Source: Agrocybe praecox
Lineage: Eukaryota; Basidiomycota; Agaricomycetes; Agaricales; Agrocybaceae
Reading direction: 5' to 3'
Assembly: GCA_964017145.1 (NCBI GenBank)
Contig: OZ024842.1
Location: 1,736,001-1,800,000, forward strand
Length of the DNA: 64,000 nt
Part shown: piece by piece, positions 22,442 to 33,489 of the stretch
Position numbering within the stretch: the stretch's first letter is position 1
How the letters are laid out: each line of letters begins with the position of its first letter
Translations under genes and position numbers: made by a program
Notes under the pieces: generated by a model
What the model saw: only the letters and a program-made list of their open reading frames with translations
Database searches by the model: none
What the model was told of the DNA's origin: nothing

Positions 22442-23365
22442 ATGTTCACGCGTCTCCTTCTCTCTCTCTCCAACACCTTGGGCAAATCTCAGGCTTCTCT
22501 CGAGCTCAAATGGATGCAACAGGCCCTCAAATCAACTCCAAGTTCTTCCTCTTTGGAAGACATGGTATCTCGTAGACTTCGTGGTGAACCTCTTCAGTAT
22601 ATCCTCGGTACGCCTTCTCTTGTCGTATCTCCTGTTCTTTTGCGAGGAATTAATGTTCTTTTCACTATAGGGACACAGCCTTTTGGACCGCTTAATCTCC
22701 TCACGCGTCCCCCCGTTTTGATACCACGCCCAGAGACTGAGCATTGGGTTATTAGGCTTGCAGAATCACTCACTCCTACCGCTCAAAAGCCAATCTCCTT
22801 GCTGGACCTAGGTACTGGCTCAGGTTGCATACCTCTCCTTCTCTGTAATCTTTGGCCTCCCGGAAGTTTAAAAGCTCACGGAGTTGATATTTCTCCCCAC
22901 GCTCTTGACTTGGCACAGGACAACGCCACCCTTTGTGGAATATCGTCGCGCGTAGATCACGTTGAGAATGCCAACCAGAATACTTTCGACACTTTCAGGG
23001 CAAGCTTCCTGACCGACGATTTTTTAACGAATCACTCGCGGCTTAAACCCCCCTTCGACGTCATCACATCTAATCCCCCATATATATCTTGGAAGGAGTA
23101 CCTCGACCTCTCCCCTTCGGTTTCCAACTTTGAAGATCCGAAGGCTCTTTTTGGTGGCCCTGATGGTCTCGACTTTTACCGCGCCATCAAACATCTAGTT
23201 TCACGTAAAGGACTCCTTACACCTACCGCAACCGTCGCACTCGAAGTGGGGCATACTCAAGCAACTGCCGTAGAAATTATGATGCGCGAGACCGGTTCCT
23301 TTCATTCAACAGAAATTTGGTTGGATCCCTGGGGCAAGCAACGAACTGTGGTAGCGCGCATGTGA
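22442..23365 (+). CDS. MTQ1: PrmC/HemK-type glutamine N5-methyltransferase (Mtq1-like)
   Basis: SAM-dependent enzyme that methylates the glutamine of the GGQ motif in release factors; this one is probably the mitochondrial form. The N-terminus MFTRLLLSLSNTLGKSQ is basic and hydrophobic, as in matrix targeting. The substrate-binding part includes RRLRGEPLQYILG and RPPVLIPRPETEHW; the SAM site is LLDLGTGSGCIPLLL; the catalytic NPPY lies in DVITSNPPYISWKEY; and the end is LEVGHTQATAVEIM with DPWGKQRTVVARM. One intron (22608-22670, 63 nt) separates YILG from TQPFG. It has no in-frame stop, so unspliced RNA would encode 21 extra residues. The spliced product is 286 residues. It starts 202 bp from the divergent Ert1-like gene. 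Confidence 0.93.
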   Translation: MFTRLLLSLSNTLGKSQASLELKWMQQALKSTPSSSSLEDMVSRRLRGEPLQYILGTPSLVVSPVLLRGINVLFTIGTQPFGPLNLLTRPPVLIPRPETEHWVIRLAESLTPTAQKPISLLDLGTGSGCIPLLLCNLWPPGSLKAHGVDISPHALDLAQDNATLCGISSRVDHVENANQNTFDTFRASFLTDDFLTNHSRLKPPFDVITSNPPYISWKEYLDLSPSVSNFEDPKALFGGPDGLDFYRAIKHLVSRKGLLTPTATVALEVGHTQATAVEIMMRETGSFHSTEIWLDPWGKQRTVVARM

Positions 23366-24162
23366 TATGCTCCTCGTCAAATGTTTTGGCGGTGCTCGGT
23401 GATCACTGGCTGTCTACGGTTTGGCGAAGATTATTTTGCACCGAACCACGTACAATTAGCGGCGTTCATCGATAAAGTGCAATCGCCCGGCAAAGATTCG
23501 CTAGAACTCAGAAGCACCCAAACCGGTTGGAGGACAACATCAGTCGTCATTATGTCCGTTTTGTATCGCTCGTCCGACGCGGCCACAAGCGGGGAATTGG
23601 CAAGGTGCAAGGGGGTACCACACCGTACCAGTCGTATCACAAGGTCCAGAGAGGCAACTCACCGCGACTCAGCAATTTTGGTTCACATCCATTTGTCAGC
23701 GTACCATGATCACGATCGCGATCACAGCGCAAATTGTCTTAGGTGCAGGGGTCTGCTCGGCATTTAGCATGGCTTGGCCTACGTTATAGGCATTTTCACC
23801 GACGGTTCGCTTGTTGTCAGCCACTAGTGGACACAGGGCATTCCTTTGGATTTTTTCCAGTGTCCACGCTACTCGCTATAATGCTCTGCCAGTGCCTCGG
23901 CTTCTAGGAAGCTCTATCAACCAGTTCTCGCACATCACTCTCCTACGTCACATTCATGTCTGTCGGCACATTGCAAATAAGGAACGCCTTGCTATAGTTG
24001 AATATTTCAATCTCAAATTCAACATGCGAGACCTCTGCAAATTCTCCTATATCTGCGACTTATATCGTTAAGGTCAAAATGACGGGTGACTGGTTTTGTT
24101 GCTCGCGATTACGTCCCTGACATCTAGTCTCGTCCGATAATTCATCCGCATAAGACTGGATT
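23366..24162. other. Intergenic region, no supported gene
   Basis: About 800 bp between the methyltransferase and the F-box gene. Short open frames on both strands have no recognisable domain or plausible splice pattern. A GATCACGATCGCGATCAC run at about 23706-23723 contains the small palindrome GATCGCGATC. The region probably holds the methyltransferase 3' UTR and the F-box promoter. Confidence 0.55.
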
Positions 24163-25695
24163 ATGTCTCGTTCACCGTCTTCCTTGGAGGTTTTGTGTGG
24201 TGCAAATTTTCATCCTACCCATTCTTCGAAAGGCATCCAAGTAGAACAGATGGAAATACACTCAACGCAAAAGGACCAGCCTATTTCATCGAGTCCTATC
24301 ACATCCCTTCCCTTGGAAATACTGCAGGAAATATTTACATGTTGCATTGCGCCGCCTACGCGCCATCCCGACTCGGAACTGGTCTACCACTCATATTTAT
24401 ATGGCTTCGCGTCCCAAATAGCACCTCTATTATTATGCCAGGTATGCAGCCTATGGCGACGTTGCGCACTATATTTGCCCAAACTCTGGACATCATTGGA
24501 TGTTTACGTTTCCATGGGTAAAGCGAGCCCGCCTTTCCCATTGGCCTCTCTGTGGCTCGTCCGCTCGGGGGCACTACCACTCACTCTCTCACTTCATCAA
24601 CAAAACGAATCGAACGACAATCTATTAGCAGCCGGGGAAATATTGGAGCTGTACAAACTTTATACCCATCGCTGGTAAAAGGTTCACTTCGATTTGACGG
24701 GCCCGAGATATTGCCGGCTGCTGTCCTCGCAACAAAGATCTGCGCCATTGCTCAAACAGTTCCACATGCAAACTTATTATCGGATGTCCGACGAAGAGGA
24801 GAAAGACCTATTTGGTATATTCACCTTCGTACCGAGTCTGACGCACCTACATGTTTCTAGAATTCCTGACCTCAGTCTACGAGGTGACGGTGCCGTACCT
24901 ATGCCTTGGATCCAATTGATATCACTTTCTCTCGACTACGTCCCGTCTGTCGGCACAGCGCTTCTGATTCTAGAAAAGTGCTCCAACCTGAAGGATTGCA
25001 ACATAAAGATTGATGCCGTACTCGGACCGTTACCTACCTATCCTGTTTGCCATAGTCTTTCCTCGCTTGTGGTAAATATCAGCAATGATTCGATCGCAAC
25101 CTTTCTGGCCAATGTGAAGCTTCCTGGGCTCACGCGGCTAACGATTTATGTCAGAGGGCCGCTAGACCAATACGGGTGGCCACAGCGTTCATTCGCCAGT
25201 TTCCTGGAACGTTCGGGTTGTCGGCTACTTCACTTCGAAATACACGATTCAGGAATGAGGTTCGATGAATTTGCCGAGTGTTTGCATAGCCCATACCTTC
25301 AGTCATTGGAAAGCATTGTTGTAGACGACAGGAGAGATTGGACCTGGGTACCTTTTATAACCGATTCAGCTCTTGCCCTCCTCACATGCCCAAGTTACAT
25401 TCACAAGGCGTTGAGGATATTGCAAGAACATCCAGCTTTCGATTCGTTCGAAGGGAACCAGTCGTCTATTTGTCGCCTTCCCCACCTCGAGGCGGTCACT
25501 TTTCGCGGGAGTTGTTTATGGGCTGTCGATGGAGCTATTGCTGATATGGTTGAATCTCGTTGGCGATTTTATTCTCTGGACGTGAAACGAGTACGGCGCG
25601 TGGAGTTGGATTTGCCCTCCCGTCATATAGAGGATGTGCGACGATTGAAAGAGTTCAGCAGCGAAGGATTGCAGTTGGAGTTGTATTTGAAGTGA
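24163..25695 (+). pseudogene. F-box/LRR-type protein gene with one in-frame stop
   Basis: Basidiomycete F-box family, whose members act as substrate adaptors of SCF ubiquitin ligases. The first part has an F-box: SSPITSLPLEILQEIFTCC, then APLLLCQVCSLWRRCALYLP and KLWTSLDVYV. A leucine-rich C-terminal half follows in the same frame (FVPSLTHLHVSRIPDLSL, WIQLISLSLDYVP, LVVNISNDSIATFLANVKLP) to a stop at 25693-25695. The two halves are separated only by TAA at 24676-24678 inside a family-like stretch (YTHRW-stop-KVHFDLTGPRYCRLL). Introns that could remove the stop were tested by eye: 33-nt or 63-nt in-frame removals from the GT at 24675 create TGA at the junction. The gene is thus a young pseudogene, a polymorphic allele, a readthrough case or a sequence error. 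No other damage is seen. Confidence 0.7.
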
Positions 25696-25955
25696 AGGTA
25701 TTTGGGGTATTGGGATAGCTTTTGTGGGGTTATTGTAATCATAGTAAGATATGTGCGCAGGCGTAGGTAGATATAGGCTCATATCCCTACATATTTCAAT
25801 TTCATGTGTCTTATCATCGCTTGGGCACCAACGACCACGAGCTCGTTAGTCTCATGGATAACCGGGGCGTCTCCGACGCGCATTCTATTCCACCCCGCCG
25901 GCTTTTATAAGCTTTAAAATTTTAATAATGTAGATATGCAGGACGGCATGAATCA

Positions 25956-26028
25956 GTTATCTCTTGTCTTATCCGATATATCGGCGGACCGAAGCGGTCG
26001 TCCTTCCGTCCATGAGGACCTTTATAAA
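25956..26028 (+). promoter_or_regulatory. GATA sites, CCG-N6-CGG palindrome and TATA box before the DAL fusion gene
   Basis: Upstream of the allantoicase fusion gene there is GTTATC at 25956-25961 and CTTATC at 25968-25973 (GATAAC and GATAAG on the other strand), the core of nitrogen-catabolite GATA factor sites. CCGATATATCGG at 25973-25984 is a perfect palindrome with CCG-N6-CGG, overlapped by TCGGCGGACCGA (25981-25992), similar to but shorter-spaced than the TCGG-N6-CCGA of Aspergillus UaY. TTTATAAAAA at 26021-26030 is a TATA box about 80 bp before the ATG. The motifs are seen; their role in nitrogen and purine control is inferred. Confidence 0.5.
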
Positions 26029-26106
26029 AACTCATGTTGGATAACGCCATGAATACCTCTCCATTAGCATTTATCCCCCCTTCATACTCTGCGCAAGAAA
26101 TCTACC

Positions 26107-28322
26107 ATGGCCGTCGTCGAACGCGTACTTTTGCAAGACTTTAACAGCCATTTCTCCGATTCGACTGGTGAGTCCTAAGATGTTCCGGCTTCGTGCATAC
26201 TGCCCCTAAGCTCATGCACACGACATGTAATGTAGAATTGTCGAGCGTCGCTCTCGGAGGGCGCATTGTTTCTGTATCCGATGAATTCTTCGCGGAAGCA
26301 TACCATCTCATTCAAGTTGAGGTTCGTACATTCAACGGTATACATTAAGTGTTGTTTCATAGACTAACAATATATGAACTATCTCGCAGTCTGCCCCCTC
26401 TATGAAGGGCCAGTTTGGTCCAAACGGTGCTCTATTCAGCGGCTGGGAAACAAGGCGGCACAACTCAACCTACGATTGGTGTATATTGCAGTTGGGTACA
26501 TCAGGGTCGATCCACGGCTTTGACGTAGATACCGCGAACTTCAATGGTGACTTATCGACCTTCTGGTATCTGCTCGCATGGTATTGACTCTTGACTTCGC
26601 GTTATCAGGCAACGAGGCGCCAGCCGTGACTATCTACGCGTTGCATAACTCCGAATTGAATGATCCTCTGCACGATGACGCTGGAGTACGATAAGCCACC
26701 GTCTTCCATGTTGATTTAGTTGCTGAACTATCACTTTAGTGGACTGAAATCCTTCCCAAGGCGAACCTTGGGCCCGATTCTCGCCATCTTTTCAAAATTA
26801 CCCCTACGCCATGCTATAATTACGTCAAAATTCATATGCACCCGGATGGTGGCATTGTGAGTGATATTTATATATCTAGTGCCTTCAATTACACTTTCAG
26901 TTACGCGTTATTGACGTCTTCCATGAAACTGAATTTTTAGGCTCGCTTCCGAGTTTACGGAGATGTATTCCCTGTCCATCCAACCTCAGAGGCGCCATTC
27001 GATTTGGCACATGTATTTGCCGGTGGTCGTGTTGTTCAAGTTTCAGACCAGCACTTTGGAGTCGGTTCGAATCTTATCTTACCAGGCCGTGGAAAGAATA
27101 TGGGAGATGGGTGGGAAACAAAGCGTAGCCGAACCAAAGGGCACAAAGACTGGGTGATAATTCAATTGTGAGTGCTAAAGATGTTCTGCTTTTCAATTTC
27201 TCTGACATAACTTCAGGGGTGCGCCTGGTCTATTATCGGAAGTCGAAATCGACACAAACCACTTCCTGGGTAATTTCCCGGAGAGTTGTGAGGTCCATGC
27301 AATTTCTCTTTCCAATGATGAGAGCTACGACTGGAACGCCAAGGCCCTAGATAACACTCAGTGGACAACGATTCTACCACGGACCAAACTAGGTGCAGGA
27401 AAACAGCATTACTTCGAACTAGAAAACGTGGAAAACAAGGTTTTTACCCACGTCAAGGTCACAATACATCCAGACGGTGGCTTGAAGAGAATCCGTGTTA
27501 TTGGCCAGAAGATGGCGGAAGTGAAAAGCGCTCCAGCTCCATCAGAAGATGTTGGGGAAACCGCTTCGTCATCTACTATGACCATGTCTCCTGTGTCGTC
27601 TCAGCAATCTAGCATTACTGTTATTCCAATTGAACCCCTGACATCTGAAGCTTTCGCTCCATTTGGTCAAGCGATTCAAGCCTATTCAGAGTCACATCCG
27701 GCCAGGAAGTCCATCAAAATCACTCCTGCGAACGGAGGAACTGCTGAGAAATTCCATAAATTATCCTTGCCTTCCTCTTCGTATCCTGCAGAGTCAAGTG
27801 CAAGCACCGGCATTTCAATCTACAGATGTCAACCCCTACAGGACATCTGCGATGGAGTTACGGCGTTGCGTACACTCGAACGACACCCGTACACAAACCA
27901 GGCATTCATTCCTATGGGTCGCGGTGGCGGAGAAGGCTTGGAGGACCCAACAGATAGGTATTTGGTGGTCGTCGCTCACAATGGGCAAGACGATCGGCCA
28001 GACATGAAAACCCTGAAAGCATTCCTTGCTAGGACTTCTCAGGGAATTTCCTATAACGCTGGTATCTGGCGTAAGTGATCCTCCGATTTGGTTTTTGCGT
28101 CTTCTCACATCCTCTTCACCGTCAGACCAACCCATGACCGTCATCGGTAAAGTGAGTGCAATTGACGTACTTTCCATTCAGTTATTGACTAAAGGTAACA
28201 ACCTTCAGGCTCTTGACCTTGCTTGCGTAGAGACTCAGATTGGTGACGGCAGTCAACTTGATTGTGAAATCCTGGATCTGGATTCGAGCAGCACTTACAT
28301 CTTGAAATTCAGTGATCTGTAG
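26107..28322 (+). CDS. Allantoicase-ureidoglycolate lyase fusion (two-step allantoate degradation)
   Basis: Fused enzyme of purine catabolism. The N-terminal 370 or so residues form allantoicase, with two repeats of the family's beta-sandwich: repeat 1 has [37 protein letters not shown] and [19 protein letters not shown]; repeat 2 has [41 protein letters not shown] and [14 protein letters not shown] Ser/Thr/Pro linker of about 30 residues follows, then ureidoglycolate lyase: [64 protein letters not shown] and, after an intron near 28075-28125, HQPMTVIGK. Step one gives ureidoglycolate plus urea; step two gives glyoxylate plus urea. Join across the linker is one open exon (27428-28072), so the fusion is not an annotation join. 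Start ATG 26107, stop TAG 28320-28322. Confidence 0.93.
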
Positions 28323-28627
28323 AGGGATATATGTGGGGATTTAGACGTATCGGCAGAAGCTTAGCAGATTGAGAGGGCGCGCTGTATTTCTTGGACTATT
28401 TCTTCGCATATAATGGTTGTTTAATGTATTATAGGACACATTGTTCGTGGTACATGTGAATGGAACACACGAGCTCCGCCCATGACTCGTGGCTGAATTA
28501 CAAAATTGGTAATCCGCCAGCCGGAGTTTAGAAACAGTTGGCATGCTCAGATCCACTTGAGACTCAGTCACTTCAACAATATTCTTGACCACGTTTTTGT
28601 GTCTTCTCGTTCACAATCCTTAATGCT

Positions 28628-31600
28628 ATGGAGTCTCGAAAGCGACCTTTGGCCGATGAGCAAGACTCGTCAGTAACGAAGAAGCGTATTTTAACGGGAG
28701 CTAATGGCAGTCCACATGTAAATGGCACTAGTGAAGAACATGACGATGAAGGCGAAGGGTTTGACGAGAAGCTCGAGGTTCTATCAATTTTCTCAGAATG
28801 GCTGCTTTGCGATACTCATCAAACCTCCAGCTCTATAGGAAAGAAGCTATATATCGCAGAATGAAGCATTACTCAAGAGAGCACGAACGCAGCCGAGCTC
28901 GCATTGAAGAGTTGGAACAGCGTAAGACGACGTGTGAAGCAGGTTTGGCAGCAATTTCAGCATGTTGGGCACAGGTATGAACATGTCTTTTTTGTTTAAA
29001 ACAAAACAATAGCTTAGTATATAACACGGTCTTTTCACTCGTGACAGCTTGTGGACACCATACGCCTCATCGTGAAGCCCGACGATCTTCCGCAAGTGAA
29101 TATCCGCTCTAAAGGTTTCTAGACTTCCTGATAATCGTAGAATGGTTCACTGACATGAATTGTGCTTGTCAGAGATATTTGATCTCACTGCACACATCCA
29201 GTCGGAGTCGTCCTCGGAGTTCGCCGCTGCACTGGGAGATACATTCAATGCAACGCAAGCATTAGTGACCAAATTTGTGCAGCTCGGAGAAGAGAAACAC
29301 TCAAATGTACTGCAAAATGAGCGTTTTGAAGAATATCAAAAGGCGCAAAATGAAGTACGTGATCTTGGACTCTGACGCGCTTTATAGATCTAATTATACG
29401 CAGTGTGTTGTATTGAGGTCTCAAATCAACATCTTACAAACACAGCTTCAGGAATCAGAAACAGAAAAAGAAAATTATCACAATGCCCTTGTTGCAGCGG
29501 AAAACCGCTTTGAGCGATCGAAAAGCGACACTGTCCGTACCCTGGAATCTCGTGGGACAACTCAGGGGAAAGAGGATAAAGATGAGGAAAGGAAGCCGTC
29601 TCCTGCAGTGAGTGGTTTGGTTATTGGTTAATTGGTGGGAGATTTGACCGTAAATCTTGTTCTTTTCTAATGTTCATCCAGGTTTCGCCACTATCTACTG
29701 TACCCCCTGCCCAACCTAATGGGTTGCATGATAGTTCAGAAATTGAAACTTTGCGGGGGCAACTGCAAGCTAGAGAATCTAAGATAGTCGAATTGGAGAA
29801 AGAAGCGACACTTTCTAGGGATCAAAAGACGATGTTGGAATTGGAGGTAAGTGCCTCTCGTTCAGAAGGTTGTATTATCTAACTGCGAGCAGCATAAAGC
29901 CCCCACTTTAGAACAGATCAGCGAAAGTCCTTATTATAAAGTGCTCATGCAACATACGTCTCATTTAGAAGCGACTGTGTCCGACAAGAATGATCACATA
30001 AAACGGTTGGAGGATGAGTTGAAGCAATTGCGGGAATTCCGTGAAGAATGGGAAGAAAGTTCTTCGGTAAGTTTTGTGTGTGATGTATAGAATGGTATCA
30101 GACTAAACGGATTATCTGGCGGTAGACGACCTCTAACCAAGTCATCCAGGATCTTAGGAATATGCTGAACAAACGCGACACTGAAAACGCGCGACTTCGA
30201 GAGCAACGCGAACAGCAAGCGTCCGAAATCAACGAACGAAGGCATAAGGATGGCGTAAAATTAGCCTCCCTTCAAGAGTACAAATTATTGGTGGATAGTA
30301 ACTCGGTATGTCCTATCATTATCGTTGATTTGATACTTCGTTCGCTCATTCTCTCTACTGCAGGAACGTATAAATATATTGCAGTCAGAATTAAGCCGTT
30401 GCAAAGCCCAGCTTGCTGCGAATGCCAAGTCAGAAGATCTTATGCTCTTCTTTCTAAACGGCAACATCGACCAAGTTCGTTTCTTTGAAACATTGAAGGA
30501 ACAGAAAAGGTGAACCCAATACCTCTCGTTTTCTAAGTCATTCTCATAGTCAAATAGCGAATCAGAGCGTCGGGTACAAGCTCTCGAAGCAGTGCTACTC
30601 AGCTATGAAAAAGAAAATCCTGACATCGCAAAGCATATGAAAGCTGAAGCGGACGCGACCGAAAGGTTTTCAAATGCCAAATCTCAGTTAGACAAATACC
30701 ATCAAATTTATGGTTCGTCCTCAAGTCTGCCGCCTGATGCCTCGCAATTGGCAGAACAACTGCGCGCAAAGGAGTCAGAGCTGGAAAAGCTGCGTCTGCT
30801 AGAAAGGCAGCGACAAGAGGTACGTTTACATCAGCTTTATCATTATATTCATCGCACATTTATCACTTGTATCTTCAGAATGAATCGTCATTGTACGTCG
30901 AACTCGAGAAATTGTCGGCCCTTTGGGAATCGTTGGATCGGCAGTTAAAGAGCAAGGTGTTGGACCTTTCTTCAATGGAAGAACGCTTGACCAAAAGTGC
31001 AATTGATGTCAGTGATCCCATCGACGAAAGTATTTATAGAACTTGGACTTACATGACATATAGAAAGCTAAATCGGACAACAAGTATTTTGCTGCGATGA
31101 GGGACAAAGAGGCCATTGAAAACGAGCGAAAGAATCTCACAAGAACTCTGGAAAAGCAAGGGAAAGCGGTCGATCGGTTAACAGATTTAGAGAAACATCT
31201 CAAGGCTCAAATGGTATTTTTATGTCCCTTGGTGAAGGACAAGCGCTAACGAGAGCATAGACCGCCCTCGAAAAGGAGGGACAGATCCAAAAGAAATGCT
31301 ACGAGACTCTCAAGGAAAGGCTGGGGCGCCTAGAGAAAGAGAACCCCGAACTTCAAGTACTGCTAGAGGGAGAACGAAAGCGTGTATATGAGGTAAGGTC
31401 GACTTTTTCTATCTGTCATACATATTCTCATATTACCGTTCTTCTAGTTGAACAACTTAATGGCTGAACGCGAGACTTTGCTGCACACCAAGAGAGCCGA
31501 GCTTCGTGCCAAAGAGGACGACTTCATACGTTCAAAGAAAGAAATGGAAAAACAAATAAGCCAGCTAAAGAAGGAAATCAAGTTAGGTTCAAGCGGGGGG

Positions 31601-31930
31601 GAAGGTTCTGAAGATCCTGATCTGGTTTCGGAAATGAATAATTTGCGAGTAAGTACTGGATCGTCTTCTGGAGGTGTTGTTACTGAGGTTTGGATAGGCT
31701 TTGGCAATGTGCTCAACCTGCCATGAAACATTCCGTGGAACGATTATCACAAAATGCGGACATAGTATGGTTCATGATTATTATCAACGAGTTACAGTGA
31801 TTAATTCATGTTTTTCTAAGCTTTCTGCAAAAAATGCGTCGACGATCGACTCGCGACGAGGCAACGGAAATGTCCAGCGTGTTCTTTACCTTTTGGGCAC
31901 TCAGATGTTCAAACATTCTTCTTCCAATGA
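28628..31930 (+). CDS. BRE1: Bre1 E3 ubiquitin ligase for histone H2B
   Basis: RING E3 that, with Rad6, monoubiquitinates histone H2B in transcribed chromatin. The N-terminus MESRKRPLADEQDSSVTKKR resembles a nuclear signal and is followed by a long coiled coil (for example YRRMKHYSREHERSRARIEE, ISESPYYKVLMQHTSHLEAT, YVELEKLSALWESLDRQLK). The C-terminal RING is assembled from two exons: CSTCHETFRGTIITKCGH (around 31710-31760), spliced across a 60-odd nt intron to KKCVDDRLATRQRKCPAC and PFGHSDVQTFFFQ. That gives the C3HC4 set and the ending usual for Bre1. Stop TGA at 31928-31930. Ten or more introns are present, many just after a GAG/AAG codon in the coiled coil. Confidence 0.94.
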
Positions 31931-32117
31931 CGAATTTCATTTGAAACTGTACTTTATTTGCGTTTTGGACGTTTGTTATTAGCACATTGCACAGACTGGG
32001 ATGTTCACCACTCATTTATATTTCTTATACCTCACTCTACATCTCTGACTCTATAATCTTAATACGACGCATATAAAATAAGATTGTTGCAGTATAGAAA
32101 TCGAGTACAGCAGTACA

Positions 32118-33242
32118 TTAACGCTTGACCCAGGTGTACTGTAAATGTTTTGGTCAGTAAATCCATGATAATGTGTAAGAGTCGGAAGACACAGACGCGT
32201 TTGCGGGCCTTGGGGAGACCTGTTTTCTTCCTTTCCACCATGCGAGGATCACGGTAAGTGAATTTGGCTGTAGAAAAAGTCGGATGAGTACGGGATCGAA
32301 TTTGAAGATAGTATGCTCACCTCTCCTAAACATCACTTCCAACTCTGGTTCATGGGCCACGATACCCTTGGAGATACCGTGAGCAAGCGCGCCTGCTTGT
32401 CCGGACAAGCCTCCTCCACGAACAATGGCGAAAACATTATATTTTCCAAGCGTTCCTGCAACCTTGAAGGGCCGAGTAATCTTTTCGCGGTCGGAGGATA
32501 TTGGGAAGTACTGATTCAAAGGAAGGTTATTAACGAGGATGGTAGTCGTGGTAATTATTGGTTTGGGAGATAAAAGACTGGTGGTATCAGTGGTAGTGTC
32601 GCCTTGCTCGATTTCTAGAGGTGTAGGCTGTTGAACAGGAATCATCCAGACACGAGCAGAACTTGTTTTCCGCTTTCCAAGAGTGTATGATCTGCCATAT
32701 TCGTCGAGTGCAGCTTTCTTTCTCTTCCCTCTAGCAAGATACGCCTCCTTTTTGCTACTTTCGTATAGTTGCAAGATATCTCGGAGCCTATCCGCGAATT
32801 CGGGGCAACCTCCTGTGGTGGCAATTCGTTCAAAATCGTTCAACTGGTTCAGGAGTTTGGTGACTCTGCGGTAACGCGTTGTTGTCAACTTCGTCTGGAA
32901 TTCTGACTCCATTTCCAATTGGTCCTTCCAGACGGCTTGCAGTGGTGGTAGGCTTGCTTTGGCGAATTCGGGAAGTGGTAATAAGTGATTCTGTCGTAGG
33001 AATGTTTCTGACATTGTAATTGCTTTCTCGAGGTGCATTAGTTGGTCGTAGTAGACAGCGCGAGTAGTGTAGAAACTAGGTGAGTCGGGTATGGGCTTCG
33101 GACGTTCCTCCCTTTCCGGTCTGCCGTTGTCATTTTGCCCGCTTTGGGGGGTAGCAGTGGCAAAAGCCTTCCCACACGAATATATGGTCCTTGGTGGGGC
33201 ACGAACCACTTGTCGGAATAAAGAGGGCCTCAGAAAGTTCAT
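32118..33242 (-). CDS. MRPS9: Mitochondrial ribosomal protein uS9m
   Basis: Small-subunit mitoribosomal protein of the uS9 family. The basic start MNFLRPSLFRQVVRAPPRTI looks like a matrix presequence. The fungal N-terminal extension is followed by the uS9 core: YGRSYTLGKRKTSSARVWMI, VNNLPLNQYFP, NVFAIVRGGGLSGQAGALAH and GISKGIVAHEPELEVMFRR. A short intron leads to KFTYRDPRMVERKKTGLPKA, and a second one (32139-32206) to a 21-nt terminal exon (32118-32138) coding YTWVKR. This C-terminal basic tail contacts the P-site tRNA in ribosomes. Splicing to the last exon is inferred because it restores the family's usual ending, KARKR-x-x-W-V-K-R. It starts 247 bp from the divergent CASP gene and converges with BRE1 (187 bp between stops). 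Confidence 0.92.
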
Positions 33243-33313
33243 CCTAAGGTCAAAGTCGTACAGCAGGAACCTATAGTTTCCGTGACAAGTCAAAAAATAT
33301 AATAGCTCAGTGT

Positions 33314-33319
33314 CACGTG
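33314..33319 (+). promoter_or_regulatory. CACGTG palindrome in divergent uS9m/CASP promoter
   Basis: The 247 bp between the start codons of MRPS9 and the CASP gene contains a palindromic CACGTG, read GTCACGTGGC. In yeasts this is the core site of Cbf1-type bHLH proteins and is common near mitochondrial and sulfur genes. The role here is inferred. No TATA box is obvious between 33243 and 33489. Confidence 0.35.
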
Positions 33320-33489
33320 GCGACTAAGTACGCGCTCTGGTGGGGAACACTCAGCACTGAGCCGCAGTGAACATAACTTGAGATACTCTCCACGTATTGT
33401 ACACAGTTCGAGCGCAGTAGCTTGGACTCTGGCTCCGGATATACTGCATTAAATCTCTTATTTCTCTCTCTTCTTAGTTGGTGGACGTT

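Noticed and set aside
23381..23767. 128-codon open frame downstream of the methyltransferase
   Set aside because: No recognisable motif, overlapping frames are equally long, and it most likely lies in the 3' UTR.
24675..24737. An in-frame intron that would remove the F-box stop codon
   Set aside because: Acceptors giving 33-nt or 63-nt introns both create TGA at the junction, the next one breaks the frame, and family-like coding would be lost.
27061..27075. GGTTCGAATC resembling a tRNA B box
   Set aside because: It encodes part of the conserved VGSN segment of allantoicase repeat 2, and no cloverleaf surrounds it.
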